A DNA stretch of 36,459 nucleotides from Flavobacterium succinicans LMG 10402 (GCF_000611675.1 NZ_JATV01000021.1:1-36459); one strand, 5' to 3'; counted from the stretch's first letter, positions 1-8,357 are shown. Notes: generated from the sequence alone by a model not told the origin. A program made the numbers and translations.

Positions 1-53
1 AGACTAGTGTAGTGACAACGAAACTAGTCGAGGACTTGTAGCGGATAGCCCGG
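1..53 (+). ncRNA. 3' half of a structured repeat/RNA element (cut by window edge)
   Basis: The first bases form a stem (GACTAGT at 2-8 against ACTAGTC at 23-29). This is followed by TAGCGGATAGCCCGGCTCC, which matches the conserved 3' part of three fuller copies at 17698-17775, 20927-21000 and 29428-29526. The conserved 5' part (TAGCCC..GAT..ATCC) would lie upstream of the window. Assignment to the family is by comparison inside this window only. Confidence 0.4.
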
Positions 54-115
54 CTCCTTATATATAGTACCACCAAACTTCTGGCTTAAAACTAAATCTC
101 TCTATATATAAGGAG
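54..115. repeat. 14-bp perfect inverted repeat
   Basis: CTCCTTATATATAG (54-67) is mirrored exactly by CTATATATAAGGAG (102-115), 34 bases apart. The left arm starts where the RNA-like element at 1-53 ends, so the two may be parts of one larger structure. No reading frame is associated with it. Confidence 0.6.
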
Positions 116-183
116 AACGCCCAAATATTATTCATAACGAATTGCGCGAACTGGAGAAATGCAAATGTTGATATAGAAAAGAA

Positions 184-208
184 TAAAAAAAGCTGCCCAG
201 AGACAGCT
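184..208 (-). terminator. intrinsic terminator of the DUF4294 gene
   Basis: On the minus strand a 7-bp stem (191-197 with 202-208, one G-U pair, 4-nt loop) is followed by seven T (184-190). It lies 24 bases beyond the stop codon of the DUF4294 gene. Confidence 0.65.
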
Positions 209-231
209 AAATTTATTACACATAAAATACT

Positions 232-906
232 CTATTGGGATTTACTTGCTTTTGCCTGCCAAGATTCATTAAGTATTCCGTAATCTACAGGAGAAGCAGG
301 CGGTTGATTTTGCAGACGACCCGATTCAAAAGCACGAACCAAAATCGTTTCTATCAAAAAGTCTTCGTTTACCTCGAAAGGTTGGTATTTAGTTTTTAAA
401 TTAATATCAAAAACACGAGCGGTGGTATTGGCCCAAAATGCTTTCCAACCGCTTTTCAAGTCAGAAACCAACTCATAAGTAGTAACACCTGTTTGTCTAT
501 GGATTAGTTTTACAAGTATTTGCCCTTGTTTTCTGGAAAGCTTTTTTAACTTCTCTTCAAATTCATTCGTTAAATAGTCTTCAACGATTTTGAAATACTT
601 CTTTTTTTCTTTGTTTGTCTTTAAAAGAGACATTCCTTTTCGAAGCGCTACTAATCGTTCAGAAGCTAATTTAGCATATGGATAAGCCTTATATACTCTA
701 TTTTGTAAAATCAGGAATTGTTTTTTATCCTCAAGACTTAGCCTTTCTTTACTGATAATTATCTCAGGAAGCAGAATGGTATCAGCCAGTACGCTGTCGT
801 TTTCAATTAGATTAAGGTCAGATTTTGAGGGCTCTTTGGTAACAACTTGTGCTTGCAATGCTTGAACAAAACAAAAGAAACACAAAAAAAATACAATTCG
901 GTTCAT
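232..906 (-). CDS. DUF4294 domain-containing exported protein
   Basis: The 224-residue protein starts with a signal peptide (about residues 1-19, hydrophobic core FFLCFFCFVQAL, cleavage after ALQAQ), so it is exported. The rest matches what I know as DUF4294, a family of unknown function found in Flavobacteriia. Its recognisable parts are the LPEIIISKERLS segment, the helical YPYAKLASERL stretch and a charged K/E-rich middle (about residues 95-125). It diverges from an M42 aminopeptidase gene with 80 bases between the start codons, a pairing I associate with flavobacterial genomes. A TAATTTTG box on the minus strand (924-931), 17 bases upstream of the ATG, is a plausible -7 element. Function is unknown; family assignment is fairly sure. 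Confidence 0.85.
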   Translation of the reverse strand: MNRIVFFLCFFCFVQALQAQVVTKEPSKSDLNLIENDSVLADTILLPEIIISKERLSLEDKKQFLILQNRVYKAYPYAKLASERLVALRKGMSLLKTNKEKKKYFKIVEDYLTNEFEEKLKKLSRKQGQILVKLIHRQTGVTTYELVSDLKSGWKAFWANTTARVFDINLKTKYQPFEVNEDFLIETILVRAFESGRLQNQPPASPVDYGILNESWQAKASKSQ

Positions 907-923
907 GGGTAAAATTTATAATT

Positions 924-931
924 CAAAATTA
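924..931 (-). promoter_or_regulatory. putative -7 box (TAnnTTTG) for the DUF4294 gene
   Basis: TAATTTTG matches the Bacteroidota -7 consensus exactly. A TTTG (956-959) lies 24 bases upstream, slightly further than the usual 19-21 for a -33 box, so only the -7 box is convincing. Confidence 0.35.
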
Positions 932-986
932 TAAATTTATACGCAAGTCTGATGCCAAATTTATAATTTAGCAAAAAATAATTATT

Positions 987-2075
987 ATGAGTTCAGGATC
1001 AATATTAAATAGCGCTTCGCTGGTTTTTTTAGAAAAATATTTAAATAACGCTTCGCCTACCGGCTTTGAATCTGAGGGGCAAAAAATTTGGATGGAGTAC
1101 CTAACTCCTTATGTAGATACTTTTATTACGGACACCTACGGAACTGCTGTAGGAATCATAAATCCTGATGCTCCTTTTAAGGTAGTTATTGAAGGACATG
1201 CCGATGAAATTGCTTGGTATGTTAATTACATTACCGAAGATGGATTGGTATATGTCATTCGCAATGGTGGATCAGATCATCAAATTGCACCTTCAAAACG
1301 AGTAAATATTCATACCAAGAAAGGGATTGTAAAAGGTGTTTTTGGTTGGCCCGCAATACACACTCGTAATCGAGACAAAGAAGAAAACCCAAAAACGAGC
1401 AACATCTTTATCGATTTGGGTTGCGACACCAAAGAAGAAGTAGAAAAATTAGGAGTTCATGTGGGCTGCGTTATTACTTACCCAGACGAATTCATGATTA
1501 TGAATGACAATAAATTTGTGTGTCGCGCTATTGATAACCGAATGGGCGGGTTTATGATTGCCGAAGTCGCAAGACTTTTGCACGAAAACAAGAAGAAGCT
1601 TCCATTTGGTCTTTACATCACCAATGCCGTTCAGGAAGAAGTAGGATTAAGAGGTGCTGAAATGATCACGCAAACTATTAAACCGAATGTAGCCATTGTT
1701 ACTGATGTTTGTCATGATTCGACCACGCCTATGATTGATAAAAAGATTGAAGGAGAAACCAAAATTGGTCTTGGTCCAGTAATAACTTATGCACCTGCAG
1801 TTCAAAACAATCTAAGAGAACTCATCTTGGATACTGCTTCAGAAAAAGGGATTCCTTTTCAGCGTTTAGCCTCTTCACGTGTAACTGGAACAGACACTGA
1901 TGCTTTTGCCTACAGTAATGGTGGTGTAGCCTCGGCGTTGATTTCGTTACCACTACGTTATATGCATACTACTGTAGAAATGGTACATCGCAGTGACGTT
2001 GAACACGTGATTCAATTGATTTATGAAACTTTGTTGAAAATTGAAAACAACGAGACTTTTTCCTATTTTAAATAA
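987..2075 (+). CDS. M42 family metallopeptidase (glutamyl aminopeptidase/endoglucanase-like)
   Basis: The 362-residue protein is of normal M42 length. It is a cytoplasmic (no signal peptide) co-catalytic dinuclear metal aminopeptidase that trims N-terminal residues from peptides. Visible ligand and catalytic positions are H71 and D73 (EGHADEIA), D183 (AIDNRMGG), the E217-E218 pair (VQEEVG, base plus ligand), D240 (VTDVCHD) and H327 (LRYMHTTVE). The PTGFE segment near residue 24 is also typical. The ATG at 987 has no Shine-Dalgarno sequence, as expected in this phylum. The gene diverges from DUF4294 and ends 25 bases before an intrinsic terminator. The exact substrate cannot be read from sequence. 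Confidence 0.92.
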   Translation: MSSGSILNSASLVFLEKYLNNASPTGFESEGQKIWMEYLTPYVDTFITDTYGTAVGIINPDAPFKVVIEGHADEIAWYVNYITEDGLVYVIRNGGSDHQIAPSKRVNIHTKKGIVKGVFGWPAIHTRNRDKEENPKTSNIFIDLGCDTKEEVEKLGVHVGCVITYPDEFMIMNDNKFVCRAIDNRMGGFMIAEVARLLHENKKKLPFGLYITNAVQEEVGLRGAEMITQTIKPNVAIVTDVCHDSTTPMIDKKIEGETKIGLGPVITYAPAVQNNLRELILDTASEKGIPFQRLASSRVTGTDTDAFAYSNGGVASALISLPLRYMHTTVEMVHRSDVEHVIQLIYETLLKIENNETFSYFK

Positions 2076-2099
2076 ACGGAATACATAATACATATAAAG

Positions 2100-2139
2100 A
2101 AGGATACTCATTAAAACAATAGAGTGTCCTTTTTTTTTA
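2100..2139 (+). terminator. intrinsic terminator after the M42 peptidase gene
   Basis: AAGGATACTC (2100-2109) pairs with GAGTGTCCTT (2122-2131) with one G-U pair, followed by a T run to 2139. Confidence 0.75.
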
Positions 2140-2299
2140 GAGACTACTCCCCTTTTACGCCTAATAATCATTAATAGAAAAAGAAACAACACAAACTACC
2201 ACATTGATTTAAAGTACATTTCAAAGAACCTAAAGCAATAAAAAACAAAAATGTAGTGCGCTAAAAAACAAACGTTTTAAAAAAAAATCTAAAATTGAA

Positions 2300-2333
2300 T
2301 TTGTAAAACATTTCAAAGGCTTATTTTTGCGCC
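2300..2333 (+). promoter_or_regulatory. Bacteroidota-type promoter of rlmD (leaderless)
   Basis: A -33 TTTG (2300-2303) and a perfect -7 TATTTTTG (2322-2329) are separated by 18 bases. The ATG at 2334 begins only four bases after the -7 box, so transcription would start at or next to the start codon. This is the best two-box promoter I see in the window. Confidence 0.6.
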
Positions 2334-3746
2334 ATGGCAAAGAAAAACACAGACAAGATTGTCTTCCATCAGATAAAAGTCCTTGATGCTGGAGCAAAAG
2401 GCGTATCGGTAGCAAAAGCACCCGACGGAAAAGTAGTATTCATCTCGAATGTCGTGCCTGGCGACGTGGTAGATGTGCAAACGTTCAAGAAAAGAAAAGC
2501 CTATTACGAAGGCAAAGCCGTGAAGTTTCACGAGTTCTCGGAACACCGCGTTGACCCAATTTGTGAGCATTTTGGGGTGTGTGGCGGTTGCAAATGGCAA
2601 AATATGAAGTACAGCCAGCAATTGTTTTTTAAACACAACGAGGTAAAAAACCACCTGCAACGTATTGGCAAAATTGAATTACCGGATTTCGAACCGATTT
2701 TAGGTTCTGAAAAACAGTTTTTCTACCGCAACAAAATGGAGTTTTCGTTTTCGAACAGCCGTTGGCTCACCGAAGCCGAGATAGGAAGCAGCGAGGAATT
2801 GGACAATAAAAATGCCTTGGGTTTTCATATTCCGAAAATGTGGGACAAAATTCTAGATATCAATAAATGTCATTTGCAAGAAGACCCTTCGAACTCCATT
2901 CGCAACGAAGTGCGTGAATTTGCCAATGCAAACGGTTTGACGTTCTTTAACCCAAGAGCGCACGAAGGCTTGTTGCGTACGCTTATGTTGCGCACGGCTT
3001 CGACTGGCGAAATTATGGTGTTGATTCAGTTTTTTGAAGACGATCAAGCCAATAGAGAGTTGTTGTTGGATCATTTGTATGCCAAATTTCCGCAGATTAC
3101 TTCTCTACAATACGTGATTAACAACAAAGCAAACGATACGTTATACGATACGAACATTCAGCTGTACAAAGGACGTGATTACATTTTGGAAGAAATGGAA
3201 GGCTTGAAATTTAGTATCAACGCTAAGTCGTTTTACCAAACCAACTCGGATCAAGCCTACGAGCTATATAAAATCACAAGAGATTTCGCAGGTTTGACTG
3301 GTAACGAAACGGTGTATGATTTGTACACAGGAACAGGAACTATCGCTCAGTTTGTATCGAAAAAAGCCAAAAAAGTGATTGGTGTTGAAAGTGTGCCCGA
3401 AGCGATTAAAGACGCCAAAGCCAACGCCGAACGAAATAATATCACGAATTGTGAGTTCTTTGTAGGAGATATGAAAGTGGTGTTCAACGAAGCTTTTATC
3501 GCGCAACACGGTAAACCAGACGTAATCATCACCGATCCACCAAGAGACGGAATGCACGCGGCGGTTATTGATCAAATCTTGAAAATTGAGCCTCAAAAAG
3601 TGGTGTATGTGAGTTGTAACTCGGCAACACAAGCTCGTGATTTGGCTTTGATGGATGAGAAGTACAAAGTGACACGCGTTCGACCAGTGGATATGTTTCC
3701 GCAAACGCATCATGTGGAGAATGTGGTGTTATTGGAACGTCGTTAA
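2334..3746 (+). CDS. rlmD: 23S rRNA (uracil-C5)-methyltransferase RlmD/RumA family
   Basis: This 470-residue SAM-dependent enzyme makes 5-methyluridine in 23S rRNA (U1939 in E. coli). An N-terminal TRAM RNA-binding domain (about 5-65) is followed by the Fe-S ligands C77, C83, C86 (in CEHFGVCGGCKWQ) and C179. The C-terminal Rossmann methyltransferase domain has the SAM loop DLYTGTGTIAQF, the TDPPRDGMH motif, nucleophile C428 (YVSCNSATQARDL) and base E462 (HHVENVV). Every residue expected for activity is present. The nearest relatives RlmC and TrmA differ in the substrate uridine, so the target is inferred. The start at 2334 is supported by homologue N-termini and lies right behind the promoter, which suggests a leaderless transcript. 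Confidence 0.93.
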   Translation: MAKKNTDKIVFHQIKVLDAGAKGVSVAKAPDGKVVFISNVVPGDVVDVQTFKKRKAYYEGKAVKFHEFSEHRVDPICEHFGVCGGCKWQNMKYSQQLFFKHNEVKNHLQRIGKIELPDFEPILGSEKQFFYRNKMEFSFSNSRWLTEAEIGSSEELDNKNALGFHIPKMWDKILDINKCHLQEDPSNSIRNEVREFANANGLTFFNPRAHEGLLRTLMLRTASTGEIMVLIQFFEDDQANRELLLDHLYAKFPQITSLQYVINNKANDTLYDTNIQLYKGRDYILEEMEGLKFSINAKSFYQTNSDQAYELYKITRDFAGLTGNETVYDLYTGTGTIAQFVSKKAKKVIGVESVPEAIKDAKANAERNNITNCEFFVGDMKVVFNEAFIAQHGKPDVIITDPPRDGMHAAVIDQILKIEPQKVVYVSCNSATQARDLALMDEKYKVTRVRPVDMFPQTHHVENVVLLERR

Positions 3747-3991
3747 TATTTAAACATAGAAGTCATTTGAGTTTTTGTGGTTGGAGTGTTTGGAAACCAT
3801 ATAAGGCATTGAAGGGCATATAAGGTTTGTGGTTAATTTATTTAAACATATAAGTCATTTGAGTTTCTTTTAATGGCTGGAGTGTTTTGAAACCATAGAA
3901 GGGATTGAAGGGCATATAAAGATTTTTCTTTGCGTGCTTTGCGGTTAGGTTTTTTTAAACCATAGAAGGTGTTGAAGGGCATATAAGATTG
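3744..3991. repeat. tandem dispersed-repeat cluster (CATAGAAG/GGCATATAAG family)
   Basis: This part of the gene-free stretch 3747-4244 holds two imperfect direct copies of an 85-90-bp unit (about 3744-3836 and 3837-3926) and a third half copy (about 3950-3991). Shared pieces are TATTTAAACATA, AAGTCATTTGAGTTT, CTGGAGTGTTT and TTGAAGGGCATATAA. No long reading frame crosses it. It resembles intergenic filler repeats I associate with flavobacterial genomes. Confidence 0.7.
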
Positions 3992-4051
3992 ACGCTGATT
4001 TTAAATCATAATAAATATCCGTTGGGTATGAAATTCAAATAAAATAAAAAA

Positions 4052-4194
4052 TTAACCACATAGAATCATAGATTAATGCTTATGAACAAAGAATAAATAG
4101 AAATAGCGCTATTTCAAACATAGAAAACTATGTGAATAGTAAAACGTCTATTACTTCTTTTAAAGACTATAAATTCTATGTCTCTATGTGGTAA
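4052..4194. repeat. 143-bp element with imperfect terminal inverted repeats
   Basis: The left end (4052-4074, core CCACATAGA then CATAGA) is mirrored by the right end (4172-4194, core TCTATGTGG). Inside are the palindrome GAAATAGCGCTATTTC and a second CATAG/CTATG dyad. The non-coding, palindromic, MITE- or REP-like organisation fits a small mobile or structured repeat. No transposase is nearby and target-site duplication is not obvious. Confidence 0.6.
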
Positions 4195-4244
4195 AAAAAT
4201 AATCTAATTTTAAAAAACTTAGCCTTATAAATAAATAGTTTTAA

Positions 4245-4784
4245 ATGAAAAAAATAACACTTTTACTGTTGGTATTTTGTTTCTCTTTTTCGAGTTGTGA
4301 AAAAGATGATATTTGCGACGCCAATACACCCACGACTCCTAGATTGGTTATAGAATTCTCTGACATCAACAATCCAAATGTCAAAAAAAGTGTGACGAAT
4401 TTGAAAGTTATTGGAGAAGGGATGACTGATGGAATTATTTTTAATCCTAACGCCACAGGGGATTCAAAATACTTATTCAATGGAAATAAGATCTCACTTC
4501 CACTGAAAACAAATGCTACCACCACCACCTTTAATTTTATTTTAAATTCCGGAAATTCGAACCCTATATTCATCAATACCGATGTCTTGAAGTTCAATTA
4601 TACCACCAATGAAGTTTATGTTTCAAGAGCGTGTGGTTTTAAAACCTTGTTTGTGATGGATATTCAAAAGCCATTTGAACATACTGACGGAACCGTAATT
4701 GATCAAAAATGGATGAAAGTTGTATCCCTACAAAAAACCAATATCAACGATGAAAAAGAAACACACCTTGCGATTTATTTTTAG
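4245..4784 (+). CDS. DUF6452 family lipoprotein
   Basis: This 179-residue lipoprotein has a type II signal peptide (residues 1-17, lipobox FSSC, lipidated C18). The mature part begins with an acidic EKDDICDAN segment carrying a second cysteine and has a further cysteine in SRACGFK. The pattern CDANTPTTPRLVIEF and the downstream partner match the flavobacterial family I know as DUF6452, function unknown. Its 3' end overlaps the next gene by 35 bases in another frame, so translation is probably coupled. Mature protein is expected on the inner face of the outer membrane or the periplasmic side of the inner membrane. Family call is from memory of the N-terminal pattern and the gene pair. Confidence 0.75.
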   Translation: MKKITLLLLVFCFSFSSCEKDDICDANTPTTPRLVIEFSDINNPNVKKSVTNLKVIGEGMTDGIIFNPNATGDSKYLFNGNKISLPLKTNATTTTFNFILNSGNSNPIFINTDVLKFNYTTNEVYVSRACGFKTLFVMDIQKPFEHTDGTVIDQKWMKVVSLQKTNINDEKETHLAIYF

Positions 4785-5583
4785 TAGTTGCTTGCTATTT
4801 TCTTTGTTAATCACTCAAGCACAAGAAACCACTCCTACTCCACCAAAAGCAAACAATATTCTACCAGCCAAACCTACTCAAGAAGTAGAAAAACTTCCAG
4901 TAAAAAAAACAACAGATAGCATCCCCACAAAAACCAATCGCTATGGTTTGCGAGTTGGTGTTGACTTATATAAATTGACCAGAGGACTCTATGACAGTAA
5001 TTACAAAGGAATAGAGTTGACAGGAGATTATAGATTGACCAAAAAATATTATTTGGCAGCTGAATTAGGATCAGAAAACAAAACCACCGAAGATGATCGA
5101 TTGACATCTACGGCCAAAGGAACCTATCTGAAAGCAGGCTTTGACTATAATTTTTATGAAAATTGGTTGGATATGGAAAACATCATTTCTATAGGTTTAC
5201 GTGGAGGATTTTCAACCTTTAGCCAAGAATTGAACAGTTACAAAATCTATAATCCAAATTCGTATTGGGGAGAAAATCCACCAATACTCTCAGGGAAAAA
5301 TTATAGTGGTTTATCGGCTTCATGGATTGAAGTCGTAGCGGGTATTAAAGCTAAGGTATTCAATAACGTATTTATGGGATTCAGCTTACGATTGAATAGA
5401 ATTATTACCAATAAAGAGCCTAGTGATTTCGAAAATTTATATATACCAGGCTTTAACAGAACTTATGATGGTGATTTTGGAGTAGGTTTCAACTATACCG
5501 TTTCGTACTTCATTCCAATTTACAAGAAAAAAATTATTCCAAACGAGCTTTCTGAAAAGGAAAAAACAAAAAAACAAAAGTAG
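4750..5583 (+). CDS. DUF6048 family outer-membrane-like protein
   Basis: I place the start at the ATG at 4750, not the in-frame ATG at 4720, because residue 1 from 4750 opens a normal signal peptide (KKKHTLRF then a hydrophobic core, ending ITQAQ). The 277-residue product continues with a proline/threonine-rich linker (PTPPKANNILPAKPTQ). It is followed by alternating hydrophobic/aromatic strands (YGLRVGVDLYKLTRG, YYLAAELGSENKT, VVAGIKAKVFNNVFMGFSLR) that suggest a small outer-membrane beta-barrel. It matches the flavobacterial family I know as DUF6048, which sits next to DUF6452. The basic lysine-rich C-terminus is unusual for a barrel protein and may be a periplasmic tail. Function unknown. 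Confidence 0.75.
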   Translation: MKKKHTLRFIFSSCLLFSLLITQAQETTPTPPKANNILPAKPTQEVEKLPVKKTTDSIPTKTNRYGLRVGVDLYKLTRGLYDSNYKGIELTGDYRLTKKYYLAAELGSENKTTEDDRLTSTAKGTYLKAGFDYNFYENWLDMENIISIGLRGGFSTFSQELNSYKIYNPNSYWGENPPILSGKNYSGLSASWIEVVAGIKAKVFNNVFMGFSLRLNRIITNKEPSDFENLYIPGFNRTYDGDFGVGFNYTVSYFIPIYKKKIIPNELSEKEKTKKQK

Positions 5584-5620
5584 ACAGCAGTAACAATTAC
5601 TCAATAGTACCTAGTTATAA

Positions 5621-5661
5621 AACAAGAAGCGCTTTCTCTCAAGGAAAAAGCGCTTCTTGTT
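5621..5661. terminator. bidirectional terminator between DUF6048 and porin genes
   Basis: A perfect 15-bp stem (5621-5635 with 5647-5661, GAAGCGCTTT core, 11-nt loop) lies between two convergent genes. The flanking runs are short, so terminator strength is uncertain, but the position fits both genes. Confidence 0.65.
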
Positions 5662-5685
5662 TATATATATAATTCATACGGAACC

Positions 5686-6960
5686 TTAAATTCCTATTTC
5701 TACTTGAAAACGCAAATACCAATTGTTTTTGGTTTGTCCGTTAAAATAAGTCAAGGTGTCATAATTAATCTCACTTTGTAATTTAAAAGTATGTTGCCAA
5801 AAATATCGGGTCACTCCTAAACTGAACTGTTGCGTATTTGGCGTTAACGCTTGGATATCTTTCCCCACATTTTGAGTAGAATAGCGTCCGATAACTTCAT
5901 AATTCGATGGAAAACAATAGCTCAATTGGTAATCAAAACCATGTCCTACAAACACATATTTTTTTTGACTGCTATCTAACGGATTTACCGTGACTGCATT
6001 TTGATCTGTAGTTCTAGACATATAACTGGTCATGGCAGCCCAACCATTGTATTTGAACATCATGTCTAATAGAACAGATTGCATCGTTCTCTTTTCAAAT
6101 AAATCACTACCTAACTGCCCTTGTGTTCGCTGTGCATTATTATTTTGCTGAAAAGCGCCTGAAAGCAACAATTTAGGGCGTTTTTCTCGCATCAAATCCC
6201 CTTCAAAAGTAGTCCCATCACGAAGAAAGGAACCGAAAGGGAATAGCTCTACTTTTCCAGTTAAAGCTACTCCTTGGTCCACTTTGTCGGTTACATTTCT
6301 ACCTTCTCCGGTACTTACAGCACCTTTTAAGTTATAGGAAAAACGATCTTCATGTTCGTGAAGATTATGAATTTGAAATCCAAAATCACGATCAATTGTA
6401 AATTTGGCATTATTGATAGTTCTATCCGTTAATTGTAATGCCCCTGAAGAATTTACACGCTGACGATTGCCTGGCAATTTTGTTTGACCAAAACTGAAAT
6501 TCCAATTTTTATTAGGTCGATACATCAAAACGGCATCACGAATCACATTTAAATTTTCTCCTTCCACTATCTCACCAACATCCCCTGGAGCAAAAGATAA
6601 CTGAATGGCATATAAAATTTTGGGCGAACCAATAAAGCCATCAAAACGTAAACGTAATCTTCGTACTTGTGCGTCATATCCACTATCGCCTCCTTCATTG
6701 TCCATATAGCTTATTCTGTTTTGCATTCTAAATCGAATGTTTAACTGATACAAACTATCGGGAGAAGTGATTCCAATACCTTTACCAAAACTATAATAAG
6801 GTAAGGTTGATAATTTTAAGTCATTGTTTTCCTTACTTTTTTTAAACAAATCTTTTTGACCATACGATTGAAAATTCAACAGCAACAGCAAAAAGAAAAA
6901 AACAAGCTTAAAAGAGCTGCACTTACAACTCATCGCTTTGGTAAATGGGTGTGAAATCAT
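5686..6960 (-). CDS. OprO/OprP-like outer-membrane porin
   Basis: The 424-residue protein has a signal peptide (hydrophobic run VFFFLLLLLNF, cleavage near YGQ). A beta-barrel follows with repeated amphipathic strands (LNIRFRMQNRISY, VRRLRLRFDGFIG, YAIQLSFAP, WYLRFQVEIGI at the C-terminus). The order RFRMQNRI ... RRLRLRFDG ... KLPGNRQR is characteristic of the phosphate-selective porin O/P family. In Bacteroidota these proteins are anion or polyphosphate channels, but specificity is not readable here. A second in-frame ATG at 6933 (MSCKCSSFKLV) would give a more compact signal peptide, so the start is uncertain. It follows ackA on the same strand by 114 bases and has its own -7 box at 6976-6983. 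Confidence 0.85.
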   Translation of the reverse strand: MISHPFTKAMSCKCSSFKLVFFFLLLLLNFQSYGQKDLFKKSKENNDLKLSTLPYYSFGKGIGITSPDSLYQLNIRFRMQNRISYMDNEGGDSGYDAQVRRLRLRFDGFIGSPKILYAIQLSFAPGDVGEIVEGENLNVIRDAVLMYRPNKNWNFSFGQTKLPGNRQRVNSSGALQLTDRTINNAKFTIDRDFGFQIHNLHEHEDRFSYNLKGAVSTGEGRNVTDKVDQGVALTGKVELFPFGSFLRDGTTFEGDLMREKRPKLLLSGAFQQNNNAQRTQGQLGSDLFEKRTMQSVLLDMMFKYNGWAAMTSYMSRTTDQNAVTVNPLDSSQKKYVFVGHGFDYQLSYCFPSNYEVIGRYSTQNVGKDIQALTPNTQQFSLGVTRYFWQHTFKLQSEINYDTLTYFNGQTKNNWYLRFQVEIGI

Positions 6961-6975
6961 ACGTTAATTTTTTTG

Positions 6976-6983
6976 CAAAAATA
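6976..6983 (-). promoter_or_regulatory. putative -7 box for the porin gene
   Basis: TATTTTTG on the minus strand matches TAnnTTTG exactly and lies 15 bases before the ATG at 6960. No TTTG stands at the expected -33 position. Confidence 0.4.
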
Positions 6984-7074
6984 TTTAAAATTAAAACAGC
7001 ATTTCCGCTTTTAACACACAAAATACCCCAATTCAAAAACCAAAATTTATCAACCTTATCTGAAGTTTACAGCA

Positions 7075-8271
7075 TTAGTTCAGTAAATCAAATACTTGAT
7101 TGGCAATTTCTACTTCTTCGTTGGTAGGAATTACAAGTATTTTAGTTTTGGCGTTTGGCGTATTAATTTCTCTGATTTCTTTAGAACGCGTACTGTTTTT
7201 TTCTTGATCTAATTCCAAACCAAAATAATCCATGTCCTCACACACTAATCTTCTAATCACATCTGAGTTTTCACCAATTCCAGCGGTAAAAATAATAGCA
7301 TCTAAACCATTTAAAACCGCAGCATAGGCGCCGATGAATTTTTTTATTCGGTATGCATTCATGGCTAAGGCCAATTGACATTCTTTGTTACCTTCTTCTG
7401 CATTACTTTCAATATCTCTCAAGTCACTGTAACCCGTTAGCCCCAACATACCACTTTGTTTTTGCAATAAAGCATTCACTTCATCGGCAGAATAGCCTAA
7501 CGATTTAATCAAATAAAATATTACAGAAGGATCCACATCACCGCTACGAGTCCCCATCACTAACCCATTCATTGGACCAAATCCAAGGGTATGATCGATA
7601 CTTTTTCCTTCTTTAATTGCAGTCATACTACAACCGTTTCCTAAGTGAATCGTTATGATTTTATCGGCTTTATGATTGGCTTTTTGAGTCAAATATTCAA
7701 TCGCTTTTTCTGAAACATACTTATGGCTTGTTCCGTGAAATCCATAGGCACGAATTTTATTTTCCGACAATAAATAATTTGGAATCGCATATTTATAAGC
7801 TTCAACAGGCATCGTTTGATGAAAAGCGGTATCAAAAACAGCCACTTGTTTAGCTGATTCAAATATTTGTTCTGCTACTACAATTCCTTCTAAATTTGCA
7901 GGATTGTGTAATGGTGCTAATTCGATCAATTGACGAATTTGTTCTTTTACTTCATTGGTGATTTCTACGGTATTTGAAAAAGAGCTTCCCCCGTGAACTA
8001 CTCTATGTCCAACTGCTTTAATTTCGGAAGTAGATTGAATAACTCCTACTTTGTCATCCATTAATAATTGAGCAATTTTTTGTAACCCAATTTTATGATT
8101 GGCAATAGGCAATGACTCTACAATTTTATTGGCGTCTGTAGTGTACGTCAAATTAGAAGTATCCAATCCGATACGGTCAATCATTCCTGAACAAATCACT
8201 TTTTGCTCGGGCATTTCTATCAATTGGTATTTTATTGAAGAGCTTCCTGAATTAATAATTACTACTTTCAT
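7075..8271 (-). CDS. ackA: acetate kinase
   Basis: The 398-residue protein is standard acetate kinase size. It interconverts acetyl phosphate + ADP and acetate + ATP in the cytoplasm. ASKHA-fold signatures are all visible: N-terminal NSGSSSIKYQ (phosphate 1), GHRVVHGG (substrate arginine), DTAFHQTMP, GFHGTSHKYVS (catalytic His), HLGNGCSMTAIKEG (phosphate 2) and FTAGIGENSDVIR (adenosine site). It lies 86 bases downstream of pta on the same strand with no visible terminator between, so the two are probably co-transcribed and provide overflow or acetate-assimilation flux. Confidence 0.96.
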   Translation of the reverse strand: MKVVIINSGSSSIKYQLIEMPEQKVICSGMIDRIGLDTSNLTYTTDANKIVESLPIANHKIGLQKIAQLLMDDKVGVIQSTSEIKAVGHRVVHGGSSFSNTVEITNEVKEQIRQLIELAPLHNPANLEGIVVAEQIFESAKQVAVFDTAFHQTMPVEAYKYAIPNYLLSENKIRAYGFHGTSHKYVSEKAIEYLTQKANHKADKIITIHLGNGCSMTAIKEGKSIDHTLGFGPMNGLVMGTRSGDVDPSVIFYLIKSLGYSADEVNALLQKQSGMLGLTGYSDLRDIESNAEEGNKECQLALAMNAYRIKKFIGAYAAVLNGLDAIIFTAGIGENSDVIRRLVCEDMDYFGLELDQEKNSTRSKEIREINTPNAKTKILVIPTNEEVEIANQVFDLLN

Positions 8272-8357
8272 TTATTTACGTTTTAATTTTTTTTGTTTTT
8301 AAATTGAAAAATGCGTCGAAATAGCACTTGAATACTATTTTGAAATCGTCAGTTTGC

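Noticed and set aside
3264..3713. 149-residue antisense frame within rlmD
   Set aside because: It lies opposite the conserved RlmD methyltransferase domain, has no family features, and is explained by codon bias of the real gene.
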